Source of the DNA: Brachionus koreanus
Lineage: Eukaryota; Rotifera; Eurotatoria; Ploima; Brachionidae
NCBI GenBank assembly: GCA_016987375.1
Contig: PJRA01000077.1
Location: 341,446-354,886 of the forward strand
Length of the DNA stretch: 13,441 nt
Reading direction: 5' to 3'
Within the stretch, counting starts at the first letter, position 1; each line of letters opens with the position of its first letter. The position numbers and the translations under genes are program-made. Below the pieces are notes generated by a model. That model did not search any database. It was given only the letters and a program-made list of their open reading frames with translations, and was not told where the DNA came from. Shown here one piece after another: positions 1-7,581 of this stretch.

Positions 1-15
1 TTTTTTTTTTTAACT

Positions 16-542
16 TTAATTGTTTGGCATTGCTTCAGAATGTAAACGCTTGTGTAATTTTAGATGTACCAATTGTGTAAACTTTGAGTCACACTTGTCG
101 CACTCGAACGGCCGATCACCACTATGCAGCCTAATATGAGTCTTGAGGTTTGACGTTGAGGAAAATCGCTTGCCGCAAGTGCCACAAGGATAGGGCTTTT
201 CGCCCGTATGAACCAAAATGTGCTTTTGCAAATGAGCCAGTTGAGTGAAGCCTTTTGGACACGATTCGCATTTGAAAGGACGCTCGCCTGTGTGCACTCT
301 CAGATGAACCTTCAAATTAGACAGTTGGCCAAACGTTTTTTTACACTCTTTACATTCGTATATTATTTTGCCATTTTCTTTTCTCAGCGGATAGGGCAGT
401 GATTTGTGACCGCGTAATGCACTACTCGAATGCTCTGAGGCCGAATTCAATGAGCTAGTAGATGTTGACGAAGAGGATGAAGAAGACGAGCACTCGTGTA
501 TCGAACTTGATTGTTTCATTTGTGCCATAATAGATGTATCAT
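16..542 (-). other. PRDM1: PRDM1-like exon 5 (serine tract and four C2H2 fingers, stop codon)
   Basis: The exon begins after the acceptor TTTTTAG (AG at 544-543) in phase 1 and ends with TAA at 16-18. All four fingers keep both cysteines and both histidines and have TGE[RK]P-type linkers (SGDRP before the fourth). After the last histidine only SEAMPNN remains. No plausible splice donor is visible in the last 40 nt of the frame, so the protein appears to end there. Confidence 0.92.
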
Positions 543-3500
543 CTAAAAATGAAGAAAGAAAAATTAAGCTCAAGAGCACTCTAATTTATATTAGTTAAGT
601 GTGTACCTGGACTATTGTACATGGTCTCGTCAAGGCTGGACTCGTCTTGATTCGGACTAAACATATTGTTTATTGAATTGATTAGATTTTGTGAAATCAC
701 GTTCGGCGTTGAATTGTAGGCAAAGAAAATTTGCGAGTCCGCGTGCTCGTTCGTTTTCTCGGCCTTTAAATCCAACTCATGAACGTGAAAATCACTACTA
801 TTATCAACTCTTTTATTTACATTTAATAAATTCTCCTTAAACGAATTGTCCTTAATTAGCCTATCATATATTTGTGTTGCTGTATTAGCAGTTCTACTAT
901 TAGTATTAATAGTTGTTCTGAAATGTTTGACATTGGATTTTTTGTCCTCGTTTTTAAGTGAACTAGTGCAAGGCGAACTTGAATCGCCGATCAGATTGCT
1001 TATTGAGAATTTGGAGCATTTTTTTTCGCTTTGTCGATCGAACCTTTCCAAATTTTCGTAGATCTTTTCACAATGAACTAAATAAAAAAAAGATAAAATA
1101 AATTTTTTTTATTCAAATAAGCATTTAATTTAAAAAAAAAAAATTAAAGTAAATTTGTTTTTCTTAATTTTAAATTTCAAGCATTTTTTGTCTAACAGTG
1201 GTGTCTCGGACTTGACTTTATCAACACGATTCTTAAGCTTTGATTCAAAGACCAAGCAAATAAGATCTATATTAAAGGGGTGAAATATTTTTGTTTTCTT
1301 TACAGTTCTCTATTCACTTGTTTATGATTTTTTTTTGAAAAATACTTGGGAGTTTTTTCCTGGTTTTAAGTTCCGAGCGGCATGTGCCCTCTTTTCAGTC
1401 CTCATTATTTAAATTTTTAATAATTTTGGCATTTTACAGCCTGGGACAGTTCAGAGTGGATTATATCCCTCTTTTCAGCCCTAATGTCTGGGGGTACAAT
1501 CAGTAAATTTTACAATAATCATAAAAAGGTTAAATTGGTTTTGTTGAAAAATTAATTTTGTTCATAATAATATTAGCTAAATAAAGGATAGAGCTAATAG
1601 AATAGAAAAAGAAGAAAAAGTTTATTTTAAATTTTTTTTTTCTTTTGCTGAAATGTTGCCTGGTGGTGTAGAAAATTTTTCGTTTATTTGATGTTCTCCA
1701 TCGGACATAATTGAAATTATTGATTAACTGCAGTTAAGGCAAACGTTCTAGTTACCTAGTCCTATTTATTTTTGTATTAAAATTTAATATAAATCATAGA
1801 GCAGAGTAATTTACAAATGAAATATCTAGAACGAAATCTAGTCAAATAGTTAAATAGAAAAAGCATGCTAGTTAGGAAAATTTTTGAATAAAATTGCAAA
1901 ATTACTTTTTATATTGGCCAAGTAGGGCTCGGAGAACCAGGCCACTAGAGGCTCATCGGCGCCGAGCTCCCTAGTGCTTATAAGCTCCAAAACTCCGGTC
2001 TTACTGTTCGAGTCTAAAACACAATTGTAGCTAGTTTTAGAAAAATTTTGTTTGCTCAAAATTTTGACTAGAAAATCATTCGTTGATACATCTATGTTCA
2101 TATCATGATAGCCAATAAGAATATTGTTTATAAATATCTAAAAAAAAAAAATATATATTTATTATTTTTTTTATTTTTCAATTTGTATGGTTGTTAGCTA
2201 TTTTAATTTAATTTCTAAAATTTACTCACTGGCAGTATTTTGAATATTATTTGACTTAGATTGTTTTGTTTAGAGTAAAAATTGAATATGGACGCAAATG
2301 CATCACTAGTTATCAAGCGTCCATTGTAGAATGAAAATATTTTGGCTCCATTGGCTACAAACTTTCCGAACACAATTCTTTCATTCTAAAAAAAAATAAA
2401 ATAATTTTTAACTTATACTATTTTTTACTCAATAAATTAAAAAGAAAATTTTGCTCTCTATTCCCTTATCACCACTTAGTCACTGAGTCTTCTTTAGCAT
2501 TATATGAGTTTTTTTTTCTTTTTTTAACATTTTCTTTTACATCTTCTTTAAAGGATTTAATATAAAATAAAAGAAAGTTCCACCAGAAGAAAATTAACAA
2601 AAATTTTTTCTCAATATTACATGAACTAGAGATGTTACATGAACAAGAAATTAAAGACTGCGTCATATGACCAAACCATACTAATAAACGACAAAAGAAA
2701 AATAAATTAAATCAATAATATTTACATCACCCATGAGGTTTTTTCTTGAAATAAATAAAAAAAAAGAAAGTTCAATTATCAAAGTATTTTTTCTTTTCGA
2801 AAATATTTTAGACTAAAAAAGTGACTTAAATACTCCCTCTTTTTAGCCTAACGGTTAATAAAAAAGGATTAAAAATTGTTTAAATGTGTTTAGAATAAAA
2901 ATCAGAGATAAAATAAAAAACATGAAAAGTTTCTTCTATTTGTGGTAGTTTGTATTAGGTCTATGTCACAACACTCAAACTTTATGCTATTACGTAACAC
3001 AATTAACTCGAGAATAGCTATTTGTTTGATTCACACACATACACACTGTGATTAGTCTCGTGTTCGTAGTAGCCAATAAACCACATTATTGTGTTATGTA
3101 ATAGCTAAAGAACATACATTAATTTCAACCAATGGTTTTTTATGCTGTTTGTGAAAAATAACACAGCTAATAACTAGAAGAAGAAGAGGGTCGAATGTTC
3201 GCTTCTCCTAAGAGTAAAAAATCCTATAAATGTCTCTGCAATACAGGTGGTAAATGTTCAAGACCTCTTTAGTCAAAGAAAGAAGTTATTTTTGACTGGG
3301 TATAAATTGCGGCTGATACTCCCTTTAATTTAGAAACTTTTAATCTGACCTAAATAAATAGCAAAATAATTACAATTAAATGACACTGCTTGTTGGCATT
3401 TGGTACCCACATACATTTAACTAATATTTAAACACTGTTAACATAAAATTTCTATTTTTTTTTTTAATTTTAAATAAATTTTTTTCCCAAAGAATAATCA

Positions 3501-3883
3501 CTTTAAATTAAATTAACACTGACTTTTATCACTAAAAGATTATCACTTGTAATTTGATCAGATAAATTGAGAACTTTTAGATGATTGTAAGCAGCAGGAA
3601 GATGACCAAGCATGCTCAAACTAGTGTTGTATAGTATTTGATTAATTCGATTTGAGTAGGAGACCAAGTCGACCATTTGGTCAAGTGTGTTCAGGTTTGG
3701 AAAAAACTGGCCTGCGTTTTGGTAGTCAGTGTGATCGAGCTTTATTCTTTTCTTGAATGACTGCTGCATATATGACTCATCAGACTTGTTATCCGAATTT
3801 CGCTTGGACACACTATTAACTAGCTGCGACAAAAAATTGTTGCTCTCAACTAGTCGTTCCATTCGTAGCTGATCTAAAACCAT
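16..3883 (-). CDS. PRDM1: PRDM1/Blimp-1-like PR-domain zinc-finger transcription factor (5 exons, 581 aa)
   Basis: Coding exons are 3883-3524, 2385-2230, 2137-1906, 1077-607 and 542-16. All junctions are GT/AG and phase-consistent (0, 0, 1, 1). Domains in order: a basic NLS-like KKRIKLD at residues 44-50; a divergent PR/SET domain at about 113-250, ending in LVAWFSE (236-242); a low-complexity linker at 251-450 with eight consecutive serines (425-432); and C2H2 fingers at 470-490, 498-518, 526-546 and 554-574. The lead-in [14 protein letters not shown] and the finger cores [37 protein letters not shown] and [14 protein letters not shown] are hallmarks of Blimp-1 rather than of other PRDM proteins. 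Family members are nuclear repressors that bind DNA through the first fingers and control cell fate. The start ATG at 3883 has an in-frame TGA immediately upstream. The protein is shorter than human PRDM1 (about 825 aa) and lacks the fifth finger. Orthology rests on the fingers; the PR domain alone would be a weak match. Confidence 0.88.
607..1077 (-). other. PRDM1: PRDM1-like exon 4 (linker region)
   Basis: A 471-nt exon encoding residue 250 (shared), 251-406 and the first base of 407. The acceptor TTTTATTTAG ends at 1078 and the donor CCAG|GTACAC starts at 606. The sequence is rich in N, S, K and D and shows no domain. This fits the poorly conserved linker between PR domain and fingers in PRDM1 proteins. 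The phase of both junctions is what ties the PR exons to the finger exon in one gene. Confidence 0.78.
1330..1406 (+). repeat. Dispersed repeat family, copy 1
   Basis: Shares the core CGAGCGGCA...GCCCTCTTTTCAGT-CTCAT, plus an upstream TTTTGAAAAATA...TTGG-AGT stretch, with the inverted copy at 5757-5831. It is embedded in PRDM1 intron 3. Family identity is unknown; the copies suggest a short interspersed element or MITE. Confidence 0.6.
1419..1487 (+). repeat. Dispersed repeat family, copy 2 (degenerate)
   Basis: Follows copy 1 directly in the same orientation. It matches the family at TAATAATTTTGG, at GGGACAGTTC-GAGTGG and at TCCCTCTTTTCAG-CCTAAT, with several mismatches in between. It is more decayed than the other two copies. 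Confidence 0.45.
1906..2137 (-). other. PRDM1: PRDM1-like exon 3 (PR domain, second half)
   Basis: Encodes residues 173-249 plus the first base of codon 250. The acceptor is a run of T followed by AG (2139-2138); the donor is A|GTAATT at 1905. The end of the PR domain is clear: [27 protein letters not shown] follows the family pattern in which a returning strand and a charged turn precede the [LV]-x-W-[FY] core. Without splicing the frame runs into a stop 12 codons later. Confidence 0.8.
2230..2385 (-). other. PRDM1: PRDM1-like exon 2 (PR domain, first half)
   Basis: A 156-nt exon of 52 codons in phase 0/0. It lies between a strong acceptor (T-rich tract then TTTAG, AG at 2387-2386) and a consensus GTGAGT donor at 2229. 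It has no recognisable ATG-to-stop frame of its own and was found from the splice signals. It encodes [17 protein letters not shown], which matches the PR-domain pattern of a hydrophobic strand, a glycine turn and a basic residue before the core. Using the alternative GTAAAT donor at 2225 would break the frame. Confidence 0.72.
2386..3523 (-). other. PRDM1 intron 1 (1138 nt)
   Basis: The intron is AT-rich and contains the foldback element at 2986-3105. GC is higher around 3175-3330, but I found no open frame or recognisable protein there. Two ACTCCCT motifs (about 2832 and 3319) recur without a larger shared repeat that I could establish. No RNA gene or coding segment was found in the rest. 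Confidence 0.65.
2986..3105. repeat. Foldback (inverted-repeat) element in PRDM1 intron 1
   Basis: Arms 2986-3005 and 3086-3105 are reverse complements at 18 of 20 positions, separated by 80 nt. Similarity weakens but seems to continue inward (ATAGCTATTT against AGTAGCCAAT reversed). This is typical of a small non-autonomous DNA transposon (MITE) or a decayed foldback. No target-site duplication could be assigned. Confidence 0.5.
3524..3883 (-). other. PRDM1: PRDM1-like exon 1 (start codon, NLS-like motif, start of PR domain)
   Basis: The exon encodes residues 1-120 and ends in phase 0 at AAA|GTCAGT. The first 105 residues are polar and unrecognised apart from the basic KKRIKLD, which resembles a Myc-type nuclear localisation signal. 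The final segment SDNLLVIK aligns with the start of the Blimp-1 PR domain and reads smoothly into exon 2. Reading past the donor meets a stop after six codons, which supports splicing here. Confidence 0.72.
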
Positions 3884-3891
3884 TCACAAAT

Positions 3892-3905
3892 CTAAATAAA
3901 AAATA
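3892..3905 (-). promoter_or_regulatory. Splice acceptor 8 nt upstream of the PRDM1-like start
   Basis: On the minus strand TTTTTTATTTAG ends at 3892 and is followed by ATTTGTGA and then the start ATG. The 8-nt leader ends in a TGA in frame with the ATG. A coding exon further upstream is therefore unlikely, and a 5'UTR intron or trans-splicing fits better. Confidence 0.45.
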
Positions 3906-4440
3906 ATTTTGTATTATTTAATAAAAAATCAAATTAATATAGAAAAACAACAAAAAAAATAAAAGATAATCTGCTACAAGTAGATAATAAAAGTGAGATA
4001 ATCTATCGATGTAGCTCAGCTTGAAATAGATAATAAAAAAAAAATAGAGACCAATAAAATTTAAAACTCTAATTTGATTAAATTTTTACTCTTTTGTCAC
4101 AATTTAAATGATCAAATAAACTCATGCGCTAAAATAGATCAATCGTGAGTGTTATCTCTAGTTTTTTAGCCAAGAGAGAGATAAAACTAGAAACTAAATA
4201 AAAAAAAAAGTAATAAATTTCAGAATTTAATAAAATATAAAATAGAAATCAAAGAAAAAGTGACCTGTACTAGTAAAACTGTTCTTGAGCGCAAAGAGAT
4301 AACTCTTAAGAAAGAAAAAAATTTAGGCCAGATAAAACCATTTTTTCTTTCTCGTTTAAGAGTAAATTTTCCTTTTTTCTTTTTTTCTAGACTCCAAGCT
4401 AAAATCAAAAACAATGCCAAAATCTTAGCACAACACTAAC
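3892..4440 (-). promoter_or_regulatory. Upstream region of PRDM1-like gene with eight AGATAA (GATA-factor) sites
   Basis: AGATAA occurs at 3964, 3982, 3996, 4028, 4179, 4297 and 4330, and its complement TTATCT at 4152. All lie within 372 bp that end about 80 bp upstream of the PRDM1 start codon. A rough composition-based expectation at this AT content is about one site, so the region is enriched. The first four sites sit in a partly repetitive stretch (GATAATCT...TAGATAATAAAA twice). Binding by GATA factors is inference. Confidence 0.4.
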
Positions 4441-5721
4441 AACAACGACGACGACAAAAAAAAAAATTAGAAAATAGTGAACTAATAAATTTATTTATAT
4501 AAACTATTTTTAATTTTATATGATTAGCTGAAATAGGCAATTTTAATTTAGTCAACGACCAATTATTTTAATTTAATTATCAACAAAATAAAATAAAATA
4601 ATTTTTTTTTTATGTTTTTTTTTTGTCAATAACCTATAATTAGCAGAAAGAGAAAAAAATTTTTTTTTTGTTCTTAGTTACTTTTTTTTACTTTTAATCG
4701 AAGAGTAATGTCTTTTGAGATCGTAATCAGCAGAGTCAAATGGAATTAGCTAGTAGTTTAAAGCTAAGTAACCAGTTAATCGCACACACTGATTGCTTTG
4801 TGCATTCTTTTCTAAACAATACCTAGTAATTTAGATTAAAATTACTTGAATTTCAAACAAAGTTGAAATCGCGACCTGCACTTTGCCGATTTTGGCTTAT
4901 CAAAAAGAAAAAAAAAGAAAGAAAATATTAAAATTATACACCGATATTTGTTTGCTTTAGAGACGACTAGGTCTTATCTAACTTGGCTCAATTCCACTTG
5001 GCTTACTTTGCCTGCCATTCAATTAAAACAATGAGAATGTTCATTTAAGACTGGTCTCTTGATACGCGACCGTTTCGCTTCGCTCTCAAGACTCCAGTCT
5101 AATTACAGACTCACTTCTTATCAAAATATAGATTGCTATTTTTGATTTGATTTTTCTTTTTCTTTTTTTTTTGCAAAATCAAATATATTTTTATAGATGA
5201 GCGTTTGGGTCACAAACATAGAATGTCAATTTTTTTTCTAATTTTTAACTTTGCCTATTGCCGAATTTTCAACAGCACAAAACTTGCTTGCATGTGAACT
5301 AATTATATTTAAATAATGTTTTATTTAGGTGCTGTACCTGGTTGAAAAATAATTGTGTCAATTTTAATTAAGTAATGTTGAATTAAATCTCATTAGAGTT
5401 TAAGGCAAAACGCCAATTAGTACAACTGCTGTTCTAAAGCCACTTATTGAATAACTAATTGAATTATCTTTTATTTTTTTTGTTTAATGTCGAACCGCTC
5501 AAATCTGAAAAATTTTCTTTTAATTTTTCTATTGAAATAAACACATTTATGAGATTAAAATATTTTTTATTTGAAAAAATAAAATTGAAATATTCAAGTT
5601 GGTCAATTTGCTTATCAAAATCCATTGAAAAAAATTGGAATCTAAGTTCTTCAAAGATCATAGAATATAATGGTTTAAAAAATGAAGATGATTTAATAAA
5701 CTATAAATTTTCAAATTTTTA
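4441..5721. other. AT-rich intergenic spacer
   Basis: No gene is supported here. The spacer contains homopolymer tracts, a short ACGACGACGAC run near 4446 and the hairpin at 5048-5100. The stretch 5480-5720 is open on both strands but has no recognisable homology, ATG context or splice signals, so it is not annotated as coding. Confidence 0.6.
5048..5100. repeat. GC-richer hairpin (15-nt arms, 23-nt loop)
   Basis: AGACTGGTCTCTTGA at 5048-5062 pairs with TCAAGACTCCAGTCT at 5086-5100 in 13 of 15 positions. The loop holds TACGCGACCGTTTCGCTTCGCTC, far richer in CpG than the surroundings. It does not fold as a tRNA and lacks hammerhead core motifs. It could be a structured RNA, a small palindromic element or chance. 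Confidence 0.45.
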
Positions 5722-5831
5722 CTTATTTTATTTATTTATTTATTTTATCTATTTCCAAACATGAGTACTGAAAAGAGGGCTTTGCCGCTCGAAACTGCCC
5801 TGGAGTTACTCCAAAATTATTTTTCAAAAAA
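5722..5831 (-). repeat. Dispersed repeat family, copy 3, with TTTA-type microsatellite tail
   Basis: On the minus strand the core GGAGTAACTCCAGGGCAG...CGAGCGGCAAAGCCCTCTTTTCAGTACTCAT is followed by a run of (A)AATA units (5722-5755). A conserved body ending in a simple-sequence tail is the usual look of a retroposed SINE-like element. I see no RNA polymerase III A and B boxes, so that class is inferred only. Confidence 0.55.
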
Positions 5832-6138
5832 CAAAAAAAAATGAAGATTAGACAACTGTTGCTAAACACAAGAACAACTGCGGGTTTTTTAAGACCCTTT
5901 TTCAAAAATTGAAATTTGAATTTTATGACATGTAAATATAATTTAAAATAATGGCCTTTATTAGCTCAAATTCTTGATAGTAATTTTTTAGAAAATGAAT
6001 AATTTTTTAAATAAAATGTTCAATTTTTTCTAAATAATTTTTTTAAAAAATTTTATGATAAATCAGACGGACTTTTCAGTGTTAAAAAAACACAAAATTT
6101 CTTGGCTCATACTAATATGATAGCAACAACTGAGATTA

Positions 6139-6360
6139 GTTATCTTGAAAAAAGCAATCCTAGCTTTATTTTTGGACCAAAGAAAGATATTTTTCTTGAA
6201 GTGAAGCATGCAATATAGATCAAAGTTCTGCATTTATAGCATAACCGTTTGAAAGTATCTCAAACTGTTTTGATTCTTGGAAATTCCACCAAACACACAT
6301 TATCACCTTTTTATCAAAGTGCACTCTTTTCACGAGTTGCTGAGCTGGTTTTCTCAAAAT
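6139..6360 (-). mobile_element. Decayed mariner-type transposase fragment
   Basis: One minus-strand frame reads KPAQQLVKRVHFDKKVIMCVWWN, then FEILSNGYAINAEL, then LHASLQEKYLSLVQK and finally FFQDN, interrupted by stop codons (after AEL, VQK and nearby). The order of K-K-V-x-x-x-V-W-W, a G-x-x-I-x-A-E-[LY] strand and an F-x-x-D-N motif is that of the mariner catalytic domain, with DN being the second catalytic aspartate region. No intact frame or terminal inverted repeats were found, so this is a dead relic. Confidence 0.7.
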
Positions 6361-6796
6361 AGTTTAAATCATTGATTTCTCTAATCGTAATTTCAATGCA
6401 TTGTTAAATATTTTGTATATAATTAAAGTACCATGGTAAAATTGAAATGAGATTTTATAAATGAAAAAAGATAGAAAAATTTAATAGAAACTTAGGTTTG
6501 TTATATGTATTATGATTAATATTATTAAAATAGTATTTTATTGAGTCAGTTAGTCAGTTAGATTAAAGATTTTCTACTTTTGACAAATATTTGATAAAAC
6601 AAATATTTTCTTAAATTTTCAAATTTTTGCACAAATTTTTTTTTTAAAAAATTAAATTAATGCTTGTAATAAATTTTTTTTAATGATTTCAATTTTAGCA
6701 ATTTGTTCAAAGATTTAATAAATTTACTGAATTCAATAAAATGTTTTAACTATCTAATTTTTGTCTTTTCTCTTTTTTATTTAAGTTTTTTTTTTT

Positions 6797-7048
6797 TTAT
6801 CTTAAATCGCCTTGAAAGGCGGTTAATAAAATAAATTTTGGATCAGCTATGCTTCCAATATCATATTTCTTTGCTACATTTCTCTGAAAGGTTTTACATA
6901 TTTACATATTCAATTTAAACTTTATACACGCTCCAACTAGATAGCGATCACTATATATGTCGGCACCTCTAAAGACTTTGTCATTTAAGGATGACCTCCA
7001 TCTCTTATTGATCATTATGTGATCAATTTGGTTTTGACCCGCTGGATT
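6797..7048 (-). mobile_element. Decayed non-LTR retrotransposon (LINE) fragment, endonuclease end
   Basis: A single minus-strand frame, broken by one internal TAA (6904-6902), reads NQIDHIMINKRWRSS...VFRGADIYSDRYLVGACIKFKL and continues QRNVAKKYDIGSIADPKF. The QIDHI motif, the W-R-S-S segment and the S-D-[HR]-Y-L-V motif belong to the C-terminal end of the apurinic-like endonuclease domain of LINE ORF2. The second part matches the linker leading to the reverse transcriptase. It ends at a TAA beside a T tract; the short palindrome CGCCTT-GA-AAGGCG lies near that end (6808-6821). It is 5' and 3' truncated and inactive. Confidence 0.75.
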
Positions 7049-7343
7049 AAAAAGAAGTACTTAGTTCTATTCTGAACAGCCTTAGGCCAAAATTATTTAG
7101 TAAATAAATAAATAATATCTAAAAATTTATTTATTTAATGCTATAATTTCAGGTCTCATTAGTATGGTTTATATTCAACGTTATATAAAAAGTAAAAACG
7201 CTTTTTTAACATTCTTCATTTCATTTTCAACAAAATCATTGATTGATTTAATTAAATTATTTCGTTTTTTCTTTGAAAAAAATAAAATAAAAAATAATTA
7301 AACATTTCAGGGTTCTTTATTTAGAAAAAAAAAATTATTTTTT
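7049..7343. other. AT-rich spacer between LINE relic and inverted repeat
   Basis: The spacer contains AAATA/TTTAT microsatellite stretches (7099-7140) in inverted arrangement. Nothing coding is seen. Confidence 0.55.
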
Positions 7344-7532
7344 AAGGCAAAATGAAAATAATTCTACATTTTTATATTTTTAGTTTTTTTGTGCAAGTTT
7401 TCAGAAATTAAAAAAAAACTCTCTCAAATTATTTGGTAAACAAAAATAGAATAAAAAAAATTTCTTAAATACTGCACAAAAAATCTAAAAATATGAAAAT
7501 GTTAAAATTTAAAATTATTTTCATTTTGCCTT
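7344..7532. repeat. Long inverted repeat downstream of the GON4L-like gene
   Basis: The arms are 7344-7409 and 7459-7532 with a 49-nt spacer. The outer 20 nt (AAGGCAAAATGAAAATAATT) are identical in inverted orientation, and inner blocks ATATTTTTAG, TTTTTTGTGCA and AGAAATT also match, with small indels. The transcript on either strand would form a long hairpin. It is probably a MITE-like foldback. Confidence 0.6.
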
Positions 7533-7581
7533 TTCTAAACAAACAAAAAAAATTATTTACATAAATGCTAGAAAGAAGAAA

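Larger units (their letters stand above)
1078..1905 (-). other. PRDM1 intron 3 (828 nt)
   Basis: The intron contains two degenerate tandem copies of a dispersed repeat (1330-1487) and an unexplained open stretch on the minus strand (about 1118-1266). That stretch has clearly higher GC than the rest of the intron. From 1500 to 1905 it is AT-rich and I see nothing interpretable. Confidence 0.7.

Noticed and set aside
208..402. Plus-strand open frame of 64 codons
   Set aside because: Antisense to the conserved zinc-finger exon; no homology.
846..1061. Plus-strand open frame of 71 codons with a hydrophobic stretch
   Set aside because: Antisense to PRDM1-like exon 4, whose splice phases are consistent on both sides.
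2469..2666. Minus-strand 65-codon frame
   Set aside because: Lies in intron 1 of the PRDM1-like gene; low complexity, no splice signals joining it in phase.
3961..4035. CRISPR-like or tandem repeat array from the repeated GATAAT units
   Set aside because: Only two imperfect units; better described as a transcription-factor site cluster in a eukaryotic promoter.
4220..4420. Minus-strand 66-codon frame
   Set aside because: K/F/L-rich translation of an AT tract with no recognisable motif or supporting context.
5459..5764. Plus-strand frame of 101 codons, with a 65-codon frame opposite
   Set aside because: Begins at TTG, runs into the repeat tail at 5722, is very AT-rich compared with real exons here, and matches nothing I recognise. 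A weak chance remains that it is a decayed gene.
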